In this document: piece by piece, positions 24,949 through 34,760 of the stretch
How positions within the stretch are numbered: the first letter of the stretch is position 1
Layout: each line of letters begins with the position of its first letter
Source of the DNA: an uncultured Oscillospiraceae bacterium
GTDB lineage: Bacteria; Bacillota; Clostridia; Oscillospirales; Oscillospiraceae
Direction of reading: 5' to 3'
NCBI GenBank assembly: GCA_910578505.1
Contig: CAJTPV010000010.1
Span: forward strand, 19,754 to 83,753
Length of the DNA: 64,000 nt
Program-made: the position numbers and the translations under genes
Notes under the pieces: model-generated
Told to the model about the DNA's origin: nothing
Seen by the model: only the letters and a program-made list of their open reading frames with translations
The model's database searches: none

Positions 24949-25243
24949 TAGGGGCGCTCGGTTGAAGGCACTCCGGGAAAAACGCGGTTTTTTACAGGCG
25001 CAGGTAGTCAAACGACTTGATGTTACTCGCTCAACAATCAGCGCCTATGAAAGGAATACCAAAACTTTTAGCGTAGAGGTTCTGGAAGGGCTGGCAATCC
25101 TATATCGGTCATCAATTGATTATATATTGGGATTGGACCGCCGCCGGAGTCTTTATATCGCTGATCTTACGGAGAGTCAGCAAGAAACTGTAGAGACCAT
25201 CGTTAATGTTCTGCGCAATCAGTTTAAGAACGAATCCAATTAG
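24935..25243 (+). CDS. XRE-family HTH regulator (second of three)
   Basis: 102 residues, ATG at 24935 overlapping the preceding gene. HTH at residues about 7-62 (RLKALREKRGFLQAQVVKRLDVTRSTISAYERNTKTFSVEVL), then SSIDYILGLDRRR and a helical tail LTESQQETVETIVNVLRNQF. It is of the phage-repressor-like size class. Its overlap with the gene before it and 46-base gap to the next suggest a single transcript. Confidence 0.85.
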   Translation: MEIYDRGARLKALREKRGFLQAQVVKRLDVTRSTISAYERNTKTFSVEVLEGLAILYRSSIDYILGLDRRRSLYIADLTESQQETVETIVNVLRNQFKNESN

Positions 25244-25289
25244 AGATGGTAACAGATGCAATACTAATTATATACAGCAGGTGGGGCAG

Positions 25290-25643
25290 ATGAATCTTGA
25301 TTATACGGATATTGGCAATCGGGTTCGCCGATTCAGATACACACTGGGGATTTCGCAGCAAAAACTGGCGGAACTATCCGGCCAAGAACCCTCCAATATT
25401 TCGCATATAGAGCGCGGCGCAACAAAGCTGAGCCTTCCCACACTTGTAAATATTGCCAACGCACTGGATGTTTCTGCGGACGATTTGCTGTGTGGCAGCC
25501 TTCCAGCCGCAAAAGCTGCTTTTGACAGAGAGGCTGCGCAGATTTTAAGCGATTGTACGCTCGAAGAACGGAAAATCATCATTGGCACTATGCGTACACT
25601 GCGGGAACACCTTCGCATGCTGCAGGAATCAAACAAAGGCTGA
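25290..25643 (+). CDS. XRE-family HTH regulator (third of three)
   Basis: 117 residues. AGGTGGGG lies just before the ATG at 25290. HTH at about 6-62 (IGNRVRRFRYTLGISQQKLAELSGQEPSNISHIERGATKLSLPTL), then a helical C-terminus with LSDCTLEERKIIIGTMRTLREHL. A hairpin overlaps the stop codon and ends the transcript. The three XRE proteins differ clearly from one another, so they are not a recent tandem duplication. Confidence 0.85.
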   Translation: MNLDYTDIGNRVRRFRYTLGISQQKLAELSGQEPSNISHIERGATKLSLPTLVNIANALDVSADDLLCGSLPAAKAAFDREAAQILSDCTLEERKIIIGTMRTLREHLRMLQESNKG

Positions 25644-25673
25644 CAGGCACGTGATATGTGTCTGCCAGCCTTT
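25635..25673 (+). terminator. Terminator of the XRE triplet
   Basis: AAAGGCTG-ACAGGCAC pairs with GTGTCTG-CAGCCTTT with one bulge. The stem includes the stop codon of the third XRE gene. Confidence 0.75.
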
Positions 25674-25685
25674 AATATGCAGTCA

Positions 25686-25712
25686 AGCCGCCTGGGAGCT
25701 TCCCTGGCGGCT
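25686..25712 (-). terminator. Terminator of the Clp/Cys-rich gene transcript
   Basis: AGCCGCC-GGGA pairs with TCCC-GGCGGCT with one mismatch, immediately downstream of the leftward gene at 25719, followed on the minus strand by TTGACTGC. No long T run. Confidence 0.6.
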
Positions 25713-25718
25713 CAATTG

Positions 25719-25928
25719 CTATATTGAAAAATCTTCTGCCTTCAGCTTGGAGGTCTCCAGCTTCACCGGGCGGGGCGGCACCCGCTTAAAGGGGTCGTAC
25801 CGGAACCGGGCGCAGTGGTACTCCACCGCTACAATGCCCTTCCGCTCGCAGATGACCTCCCGCTCATTGATGACATTTCCCTTTACACAGTAGGCACAGC
25901 GCGGCTCCATATCCTTACGGAACAGCAT
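25719..25928 (-). CDS. Small Cys-containing protein downstream of clp
   Basis: 69 residues with GGGGGAGG upstream of the ATG at 25928. RCAYCVKGN, then CERKG and YHCARFRYDPFKR give four cysteines (CxxC, C, C) that could bind one zinc. The C-terminus is basic and proline-rich (RVPPRPVKLETSKLK). I do not recognise a named family. It begins 36 bases after the Clp gene and is probably co-transcribed with it, hinting at a role beside the chaperone. Confidence 0.75.
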   Translation of the reverse strand: MLFRKDMEPRCAYCVKGNVINEREVICERKGIVAVEYHCARFRYDPFKRVPPRPVKLETSKLKAEDFSI

Positions 25929-25964
25929 GACTGCCTCCCCCTTTCTCACACACGTGCTCAGTCT

Positions 25965-28262
<2,298 letters not shown>

Positions 28263-28395
28263 AGCGTCTACCTCCATCACCGGCGCGCCGCGCCGGCTGA
28301 CCTCTTTTATCGTCTTCTTTTATACCAAAACAGCGGAACAATATTATGAACAAATTGAAAATTTTACGCAGCCGATATCGAATTTATGGCCCGTC

Positions 28396-29094
28396 CTACA
28401 CCTGCATCCCCGGCGGGAAGCCTTTTGTCAGCCCCAACAGGACAGAGCCCCGGATCATTTCCTCCGTCAGCACTCCGGCCCGGCTCAATATCCAGGCGCA
28501 CACGTAGGCCAGCAGTGCGCCCTTGCCCAGGCCCACCAGCGCGCCGCCCGCCTCGTTCAGCTGCCGCAGGCCGGGCAGGCGGAAGGCTATGTTCAGCGCC
28601 CGCAGCGCAAAGCGCAGCACGGCGGTGAGCACAGCAAAGCACACTGCGTACAGCAGGGAGTGTACCAGGTTGTATACCACGGTATTGAGCACATTGTCCG
28701 TCAGGCGGAGGCAGGCGGCCAGCAGCGCCTCCTGTCCGGCGGCCTCCAGGGTGTCCGGCAGGGCTGTCTCCTCCAGCAGCGCCAGGGCGTGACGGCGGAT
28801 GAAGCTGTTGGGGATGGACTCCAGTGCGCCGTCCGCCTTCTCACGGGCCGTGCGGGAGGTCTCCTGGGCCAGGCTGGTCACCTGTTCCCGCACCGCGTTT
28901 TCGGTGGCGGGCCGCAGGACCTGGTCCACCGCATAGCGGGCGGCCACAGCGGAAATCTGGGACGCCAGGAACAGAGCCAGCGCCACGACGGCCAGCTCCG
29001 AAAGCGTACGCAGCAGGCCCCGCCGCCAGCCCAGGGCCCCAAAAACGCCGATAACCACCAGTATCACGACATCAATCATAACAGATTCCGACAC
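28396..29094 (-). CDS. cvpA: CvpA-family membrane protein
   Basis: 232 residues, GTG start after AAAGGGG. It opens with IDVVILVVIGVFGALGWRRGLLRTLSELAVV, the CvpA hallmark, followed by three more hydrophobic spans (LALFLASQISAVAA, VHSLLYAVCFAVLTAVLRF, GLGKGALLAYVCAWIL). CvpA was named for colicin V production but its actual role, probably in envelope homeostasis, is unsettled. It lies between the DUF5711 gene (56 bases) and clp (133 bases). Confidence 0.88.
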   Translation of the reverse strand: MSESVMIDVVILVVIGVFGALGWRRGLLRTLSELAVVALALFLASQISAVAARYAVDQVLRPATENAVREQVTSLAQETSRTAREKADGALESIPNSFIRRHALALLEETALPDTLEAAGQEALLAACLRLTDNVLNTVVYNLVHSLLYAVCFAVLTAVLRFALRALNIAFRLPGLRQLNEAGGALVGLGKGALLAYVCAWILSRAGVLTEEMIRGSVLLGLTKGFPPGMQV

Positions 29095-29150
29095 AAAAAT
29101 CTATCCCCTTTCTATGGGAAACTTGGATAGTACTAGGCGGACAGCCAGGA

Positions 29151-30326
29151 CTACGGCAGGAAGCGCCACGCGGATGCGCCCGAAATCATGAGCACCGTGC
29201 CGTCGGGCTCCATCTGGATCTGGCCGGCATAGTTGGTCTCCGCCAGCCGCGCATACTCCTGCAGGTCCCTGGTGTAGATGACCAGCGCGTCGTCGTACAG
29301 CACCGCCAGATAGTCCCCGGCGGCGGAGATGTCCAGCACCTCCTCCGTCAGCTCCATCTTGGCCAGCTGCGCGCCCCCGGCGTCATAGGTGGTCAGCGTG
29401 CAGATGTTGCCGGACTGATAGCGGCCCAGCAGCAGCGCGCAGAAGCCGTCCCCGTTCAGGGCGTAGTCGTGGAGATACAGGTTGCCGTAGGCCTGGTCCA
29501 GCAGGATCTGGCCGTCCAGCCCGGCAGCCACAAAGCGCTTGTCGCACAGGCACAGGACCCGGTCCTGGCTGCAGGTGAAGTCCATCACCAGGCCGTCCCG
29601 GATGAGGCGGCTGCTGACCAGCTGGGCGCTCTCCAGGTCGTACACCAGCAGCTTGCTGGCAAAGACGCCGGACTGGGACTCCAGGCTCACAGCCACCACG
29701 CTGCGGCAGTCCGCAGAGACGACGGCATCGCTGATATAGTTGTCATAGGAATCAAAGTGGAACACCGGCTCGCCGCTGCTGTTGTAGACGGAAACTGTCG
29801 CCTTGTACCCGTTTTTCTGCTCCGTCACCGCCAGATAGTCGCTGCTGTTGAGGCGGGCGGAGTAGTAGCAGAGGCCCCGGTCCGTGTTCATGGTCCGGCG
29901 CACGCCCAGGGGGTCCAGGACATACAGGGTGTCCCCGCCCACGTCGCACACCACCGCCTGCCGCTGTCCCACCGACAGCTGCAGGTTTTTCATCTTCACG
30001 GGGACGTCGTACACCGCGTCGCCGCTGTCCCGGAAGAATTGGATGGTGTTGGGGCCGGCCACCAGCAGCCCGGTCCCCAGCTGCCCGTAGCGGTTGTCGC
30101 TGTCGGCGGTGTAGACGTGGAAGTCCTGGGTGGAGCTGCTCTCGCCGTACATGAGCCAGCGGCGCAGGGCGGCCAGATGGGTCCCGTCCTCCATGGCCGT
30201 CAGCCCCGCCACCACCAGCACCACTACCGCCACGATCAGCAGCACCCGCAGCCGTTGGAGCAGGGTCTTGGACTTCCCCTCCTGATCCGCCGGCTCCTGG
30301 GCGGTATGTTTTCCCTTTTTAGCCAT
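29151..30326 (-). CDS. DUF5711 beta-propeller-like membrane-anchored protein
   Basis: 391 residues. A basic N-terminus and one membrane helix (VLLIVAVVVLVVAGLTAM) are followed by a large extracytoplasmic region of repeating beta strands (TIQFFRDSGDAVYDVPVK, ATVSVYNSSGEPVFHFDSY, LVYDLESAQLVSS), as in the DUF5711/WD40-like propeller family. Function unknown; probably a surface sensor or scaffold. The ATG at 30326 overlaps the truA stop by 8 bases. Confidence 0.82.
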   Translation of the reverse strand: MAKKGKHTAQEPADQEGKSKTLLQRLRVLLIVAVVVLVVAGLTAMEDGTHLAALRRWLMYGESSSTQDFHVYTADSDNRYGQLGTGLLVAGPNTIQFFRDSGDAVYDVPVKMKNLQLSVGQRQAVVCDVGGDTLYVLDPLGVRRTMNTDRGLCYYSARLNSSDYLAVTEQKNGYKATVSVYNSSGEPVFHFDSYDNYISDAVVSADCRSVVAVSLESQSGVFASKLLVYDLESAQLVSSRLIRDGLVMDFTCSQDRVLCLCDKRFVAAGLDGQILLDQAYGNLYLHDYALNGDGFCALLLGRYQSGNICTLTTYDAGGAQLAKMELTEEVLDISAAGDYLAVLYDDALVIYTRDLQEYARLAETNYAGQIQMEPDGTVLMISGASAWRFLP

Positions 30327-31080
30327 TGAGACGCTCATCCTCATACCACAGTTTGGTCAGGTACAGTCCCCCCGGCGGCACGGTGGGGCCCGCCAGGGTC
30401 CGGTTGCCGCTGGCCAGGATGGCCGGAATGTCCTCCGGCGTCAGCTTCCCCTCCGCCGCGTACAGCACGGTGCCGGTAATGGCCCGTACCATATTATACA
30501 GAAATCCGTTTGCGCATACCTTCAATTCCAGCAGGTCCGCAGACCGGGTGACACGGCAGTATTCAATCGTGCGCACCGTGGTGCGGGTCTCCGTCCCCAC
30601 ACTGCGCACGGCCCGAAAGTCGTGGGTGCCCGCAAAGGCCCTGGCCGCCCGGTCCATGACGGCCTCATCCAGCCGCTTGGGGTAAAAATAGGCCCGGTGG
30701 ACATAAAAGGGGTTGCGAATCCGGGAATTGAAAATCCGGTAGGTGTACTCCTTTTTCAGGCACGAACCGATGGCGTTAAACGCCTCCGGCATCTCGAAGG
30801 CCTGAAAGACCACGATATCCTCCGGCAGGCGGCTGTTCACCGCCAGCGGCAGGCGCTCACAGGGGATGGAGGAGCTGGTGCGGAAGTTGGCCACATACCG
30901 CTCGGCGTGGACGCCCGCGTCCGTGCGTCCGCAGCCGGTGACCTTCACCGGGTGGCCGCACACCGCCGCCAGCGCCCTTTCCAGGGTCTCCGCCACGGTG
31001 GCCTGGGTCTTCTGCACCTGCCAGCCGTGGTAGGCCGTGCCGTTATACATCAGCCGCAGCGCGATATTCTTCACAGGCAT
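30319..31080 (-). CDS. truA: tRNA pseudouridine(38-40) synthase
   Basis: 253 residues. Isomerises uridines 38-40 in the tRNA anticodon arm. The catalytic motif GCGRTDAGVHAERYVANF holds the active-site Asp. Also visible are YNGTAYHGWQVQ at the N-terminus and FLYNMVRAITGTVL. It follows ecfT by 15 bases, the classical ecfA-ecfT-truA order of Firmicutes. Confidence 0.96.
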   Translation of the reverse strand: MPVKNIALRLMYNGTAYHGWQVQKTQATVAETLERALAAVCGHPVKVTGCGRTDAGVHAERYVANFRTSSSIPCERLPLAVNSRLPEDIVVFQAFEMPEAFNAIGSCLKKEYTYRIFNSRIRNPFYVHRAYFYPKRLDEAVMDRAARAFAGTHDFRAVRSVGTETRTTVRTIEYCRVTRSADLLELKVCANGFLYNMVRAITGTVLYAAEGKLTPEDIPAILASGNRTLAGPTVPPGGLYLTKLWYEDERLNG

Positions 31081-31095
31081 CCCCCCCCGCTTCTC

Positions 31096-31899
31096 TTACA
31101 GTCCAAATCCCGCCAGCGCCAGCACCCCTGCCAGCACCGCTCCGTACACCAACAGCACCCCGTAATCCCTGGCCGCATACTGCAGCACGTGGAGCTTTGT
31201 CCGCCCCTCGCCGCCGTGGTAGCAGCGGCACTCCATGGCCACCGCCAGCTCGTCCGCCCGGCGGAACGCGGAGATGAACAGCGGCACCAGAATCGGCACC
31301 AGGGCCTTAGCCCGCTGCAGCAGGTTCCCGCTCTCAAAGTCCGCGCCTCTGGCCTTCTGGGCGGACATGATCTTGTCGGTCTCCTCAATCAGCAGCGGGA
31401 TGAACCGCAGGGCGATGGACATCATCATGGACAGCTCGTGGACCGGCGCCTTCAGCTTCTTCAGCGGCCCCAGCAGCGTCTCCAGACCGTCGGTCAGAGC
31501 GATGGGGCTGGTGGTATAGGTCAGCAGAAACGTCCCCATGATCAGCATCATGATCCGCAGGACCATGAAAAACGCCGTGGAAATGCCCTGCTTCGTGATC
31601 TTGAAAATCCAGAAGGACACCAATGGGTCCCCCGGCGTGTAGAGCAAATTCAGCACCGCCGTGAAGCAGATGAGAAACAGCACCGGCTTCAATCCCCGCA
31701 CCAAAGCCTTTGGCGCTACGCCGGAGACCTTGACGCTGAGCACCAGCAGCGCCGCCACCAGGGCGTAGGACACAAACCACTTCGCGCAGAACAGCGCCAC
31801 GATATACAGCACCGTCAAAATCAGCTTTGTCCGGGGGTCCAGCCGGTGGGCCAGGGAATTTCCCGGGAAAAACTGGCCCAGAGTAATATCCTTCAGCAT
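31096..31899 (-). CDS. ecfT: ECF transporter transmembrane protein EcfT
   Basis: 267 residues. Membrane scaffold of the shared energy-coupling module that serves several vitamin- and metal-specific S components. Four to five hydrophobic spans are visible. The cytoplasmic coupling helices carry the two Ala-Arg-Gly-type motifs KARGADFES and MECRCYHGG, which contact the ATPases. It overlaps ecfA2 by 7 bases. Confidence 0.94.
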   Translation of the reverse strand: MLKDITLGQFFPGNSLAHRLDPRTKLILTVLYIVALFCAKWFVSYALVAALLVLSVKVSGVAPKALVRGLKPVLFLICFTAVLNLLYTPGDPLVSFWIFKITKQGISTAFFMVLRIMMLIMGTFLLTYTTSPIALTDGLETLLGPLKKLKAPVHELSMMMSIALRFIPLLIEETDKIMSAQKARGADFESGNLLQRAKALVPILVPLFISAFRRADELAVAMECRCYHGGEGRTKLHVLQYAARDYGVLLVYGAVLAGVLALAGFGL

Positions 31900-32759
31900 C
31901 CGCTCCGCCCCCCTTTCAGACCGTTCAGGGCCCGGCGCAGGTCCGCCACCGTGTACACGGCGGGGTCGATCTCCACGCCCTGCCGGGCCAGCGCCATGGC
32001 CACCTGGGTCACCTGGGGCACGTTCAGGCCCACGTCAATGAGCTCCTGGGCCCGGCTGAACACCTCGTGAGGCGTGCCGCTCATCACCACGCCGGCATTG
32101 GCCAGCACCACGATGCGGTCCACATTCTCCGCCACCTCGTCCATGCTGTGGCTGACCATGACCACCGTGGCCCCGGTCTGCCGGTGGTAGGCGCGGATAT
32201 TGCCCAGCAGACTCTTCCGCCCCGCCGGGTCCAGACCCGCCGACGGCTCGTCCAGAATCAGCACCTCCGGCTCCATGGCGATGACGCCCGCAATGGCTAC
32301 CCGCCGCTTCTGTCCGCCGGAGAGGTCGAAGGGGGACTTGTCCAGCAGCTCCTCCCCCAGTCCCGCAAAGGCCAGGGCTGAGCGGACCCGGCGGTCCACC
32401 TCTTTTTCGTCCAGACCCATATTTTTCGGGCCGAAGGCGATATCCTTGTACACCGTCTCCTCAAACAGCTGGTACTCCGGGTACTGGAACACCAGCCCCA
32501 CCCGGAACCGGACGTCCCGAATCTTTTTCGGCTCCGCCCAGATGTCCCGGCCCCCCAGGTAAATCGTCCCGCTGGTGGGCTGCAAAAGGCCGTTGAGATG
32601 CTGGATCAGGGTGGATTTCCCGGACCCGGTATGGCCGATGACGCCGAGAAACTCCCCTTTGTAAATTTCCATATTCACGCCGTCCACCGCGCTGCGGCAG
32701 AAGGGCGTATTCAAACCGTAGGTGTGGATCAGGTTCTCCACGCGAATGATGGGTTCCAT
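31893..32759 (-). CDS. ecfA2: ECF transporter ATPase EcfA2
   Basis: 288 residues. Walker A GHTGSGKSTLIQHL, Q-loop FQYPEYQLFEETV, signature LSGGQKRRVAIAG and Walker B VLILDEPSAGLDP. Forms the ATP-hydrolysing pair with EcfA1. The segment YGLNTPFCRSAVDGVNMEIYKG near the start is characteristic of the A2 subunit. It is separated from ecfA1 by 36 bases. Confidence 0.94.
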   Translation of the reverse strand: MEPIIRVENLIHTYGLNTPFCRSAVDGVNMEIYKGEFLGVIGHTGSGKSTLIQHLNGLLQPTSGTIYLGGRDIWAEPKKIRDVRFRVGLVFQYPEYQLFEETVYKDIAFGPKNMGLDEKEVDRRVRSALAFAGLGEELLDKSPFDLSGGQKRRVAIAGVIAMEPEVLILDEPSAGLDPAGRKSLLGNIRAYHRQTGATVVMVSHSMDEVAENVDRIVVLANAGVVMSGTPHEVFSRAQELIDVGLNVPQVTQVAMALARQGVEIDPAVYTVADLRRALNGLKGGRSGC

Positions 32760-32795
32760 CTGTTCCTCTTTCCGCGGTTGCTCCCGCTGTTCGCA

Positions 32796-33638
32796 TTACA
32801 GGCTCTTGATGATCGCCTGGGCGCACTCCTCCACGGACAGCGCGCTCAGGGGCACGTCAAAGCCGTCCTCCCGCAGGCCGCGGAGCAGCTCCACCGTGTG
32901 GGGGACGTCCAGCCCGATTGCCCGCAGGTCCTCCATCCGGACCAGGATTTCCCGCGGCGGGCCGTCCATGACCACCCTGCCGCTGTCCATCACCACCACC
33001 CGGTCCGCCATGGCGGCCTCGTCCATGTGGTGGGTGATGAGGACGATGGTCATGCCCTTGACCCGGTTCAGCCGCCGGACCGTGTCCAGCACCTCCCGCC
33101 GCCCGCAGGGGTCCAGCATGGCGGTGGACTCGTCCATGACGATACAGGCCGGCTCCATGGCAATGACGCCGGCAATGGCGATGCGCTGCTTCTGTCCGCC
33201 GGAGAGCTTGTGGGGGGCGTGGAGGGAGAAGGCGTCCATCCCCACCGTGCGCAGGGCCGCGCCCACCCGCTCCTGGATCTCCTCCGTGGGCACGCCCAGG
33301 TTCTCCGGGCCAAAGGCCACGTCCTCCTCCACCACGTTGGCGACGATTTGGTTGTCTGGGTTCTGGAAGACCATTCCCACCTGCCGGCGGATCTCCAGCA
33401 GCAGGGACTCGTCCTTTGTATCCATGCCGTCCACCCAGACCGTGCCGCCGCCCGGCAGCAGCACCGCGTTCATGTGCTTGGCCAGGGTGGATTTTCCGGA
33501 GCCGTTGTGGCCCAGGATCACGGTGAAGCTGCCCTGTTCTATGGTCAGGTCCACACCGTCCAGGGCATTGACCGCCGCCGCGCCCTCCTCGGCGGGATAG
33601 GCGAAGACAAGCTGTTTTGTTTGAATGATCTCTGTCAT
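32796..33638 (-). CDS. ecfA1: ECF transporter ATPase EcfA1
   Basis: 280 residues. Walker A GHNGSGKSTLAKHM, Q-loop FQNPDNQIVANVVEEDVAFG, signature LSGGQKQRIAIAG, Walker B CIVMDESTAMLDP; the FGPENLGV insert is typical of A1. Overlaps the upstream methyltransferase gene by ATGA. No substrate-specific S component is present in the window, as expected for a shared group II module. Confidence 0.94.
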   Translation of the reverse strand: MTEIIQTKQLVFAYPAEEGAAAVNALDGVDLTIEQGSFTVILGHNGSGKSTLAKHMNAVLLPGGGTVWVDGMDTKDESLLLEIRRQVGMVFQNPDNQIVANVVEEDVAFGPENLGVPTEEIQERVGAALRTVGMDAFSLHAPHKLSGGQKQRIAIAGVIAMEPACIVMDESTAMLDPCGRREVLDTVRRLNRVKGMTIVLITHHMDEAAMADRVVVMDSGRVVMDGPPREILVRMEDLRAIGLDVPHTVELLRGLREDGFDVPLSALSVEECAQAIIKSL

Positions 33639-34543
33639 GAAATTTCCTCGTTTACATGAACATATTGATAAGGGGGGCAGTTTTCTCCTGTCCAGCGGCC
33701 TGTGGCCCCGCAGGGCAGGACAAGACCGGTCTCCGTCACCGGCAGGCCGATTTCATCGCTGACCGTATGCCCGCCGTATTTTTTTGAAAAAATCAGCTCC
33801 ATCATATAAGTAAGCACGCTGGGCGCCAAGCCGGTGGTATAGGCGTTGATGAGCACAAACAGCGGCTGGTCCGACAGCACGCCGCTACACAGCTCCACAA
33901 AGGGGAACAGGTTGTCCTCCAGCTTCCACACCTCGCCGGTGGGCCCCCGCCCGTAGCTGGGCGGGTCCATAATGATGGCGTCGTATTTCCGGCCCCGGCG
34001 GATCTCCCGCTCCACGAACTTGGCGCAGTCGTCCACGATCCACCGCACCGGCGCGTCCTGGAGGCCGGAGGCCTTGGCGTTTTCCTTGGCCCAGGCCACC
34101 ATGCCCTTGGCGGCGTCCACATGGCACACGCTGGCCCCCGCCGCCGCACAGGCCGCCGTGGCAGCCCCGGTGTAGGCGAAGAGGTTGAGCACGTTGATGT
34201 GCCGCCCGGCGGTGCGGATTTTTTCCATGGCAAAGTCCCAGTTCACCGCCTGCTCCGGGAAGAGGCCGGTGTGCTTGAAGTTCATGGGCTTGACCTGGAA
34301 CGTCAGGTCCCGGTAGCGGACCTGCCACTGCTCCGGCAATTTGGCCTTCTCCCAGCGGCCGCCGCCGGTGTGGGCGCGCAGATAGCGGCCGTCGGGATGC
34401 CGCCACCCGGCATTCAGCCGGGGCGAGCGCCAGATGGCCTGGGGGTCCGGGCGGACCAGCACCTTGCTGCCCCAGCGCTCCAGTTTTTCGCCGCCGCCGC
34501 AGTCCAGCAGCTCGTAATCCTTCCAGCCGTCAGCGATCCACAT
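33635..34543 (-). CDS. Class I SAM-dependent methyltransferase (RlmI/RlmK-like core)
   Basis: 302 residues. SAM-binding motif VLNLFAYTGAATAACAAAG, acidic VDAAKGMVAWAKENA, and the catalytic DPPSYGRG typical of base methyltransferases acting on RNA. It matches the PF10672-type core of RlmI/RlmK/YtxH-like enzymes but lacks an N-terminal PUA domain. RNA substrate cannot be assigned. The ATG at 34543 follows GGGGGGCG; the frame stays open further upstream through AT-rich intergenic DNA, which is not coding. Confidence 0.86.
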   Translation of the reverse strand: MWIADGWKDYELLDCGGGEKLERWGSKVLVRPDPQAIWRSPRLNAGWRHPDGRYLRAHTGGGRWEKAKLPEQWQVRYRDLTFQVKPMNFKHTGLFPEQAVNWDFAMEKIRTAGRHINVLNLFAYTGAATAACAAAGASVCHVDAAKGMVAWAKENAKASGLQDAPVRWIVDDCAKFVEREIRRGRKYDAIIMDPPSYGRGPTGEVWKLEDNLFPFVELCSGVLSDQPLFVLINAYTTGLAPSVLTYMMELIFSKKYGGHTVSDEIGLPVTETGLVLPCGATGRWTGENCPPYQYVHVNEEIS

Positions 34544-34695
34544 ACGCCGCCCCCCTGTCTCTTTTGCAAAATTCATTTTATTATATACCAGCCCTTGGCA
34601 ATCGTCAACAAAAGAAATGTGAATATTTTGGACTTTTTTACAAGAAAATCCCGTCACTATTTTACCACAGCCCCAAAAACCCCCGTCTCGCTTCC

Positions 34696-34722
34696 TTATC
34701 TTTTCTGTCATTTTGCCGATAT
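34696..34722 (+). promoter_or_regulatory. Sigma-28 (SigD/FliA)-type promoter
   Basis: TTATCTTT (34696-34703), 11 bp, GCCGATAT (34715-34722). Against the motility consensus TAAAGTTT-N11-GCCGATAA this is 5/8 and 7/8 with exact spacing, and CCGATAT is the Bacillus SigD -10. It stands 38 bases before the ATG of the flagellin-like gene. Confidence 0.6.
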
Positions 34723-34760
34723 TCCATAATAATGAGAATTCAGGAAAGGAGGCACAAGGA

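Noticed and set aside
28263..28395. Possible CtsR or HrcA operator before the Clp gene
   Set aside because: Neither the GGTCAAA direct repeat nor a CIRCE inverted repeat is present in this gap.
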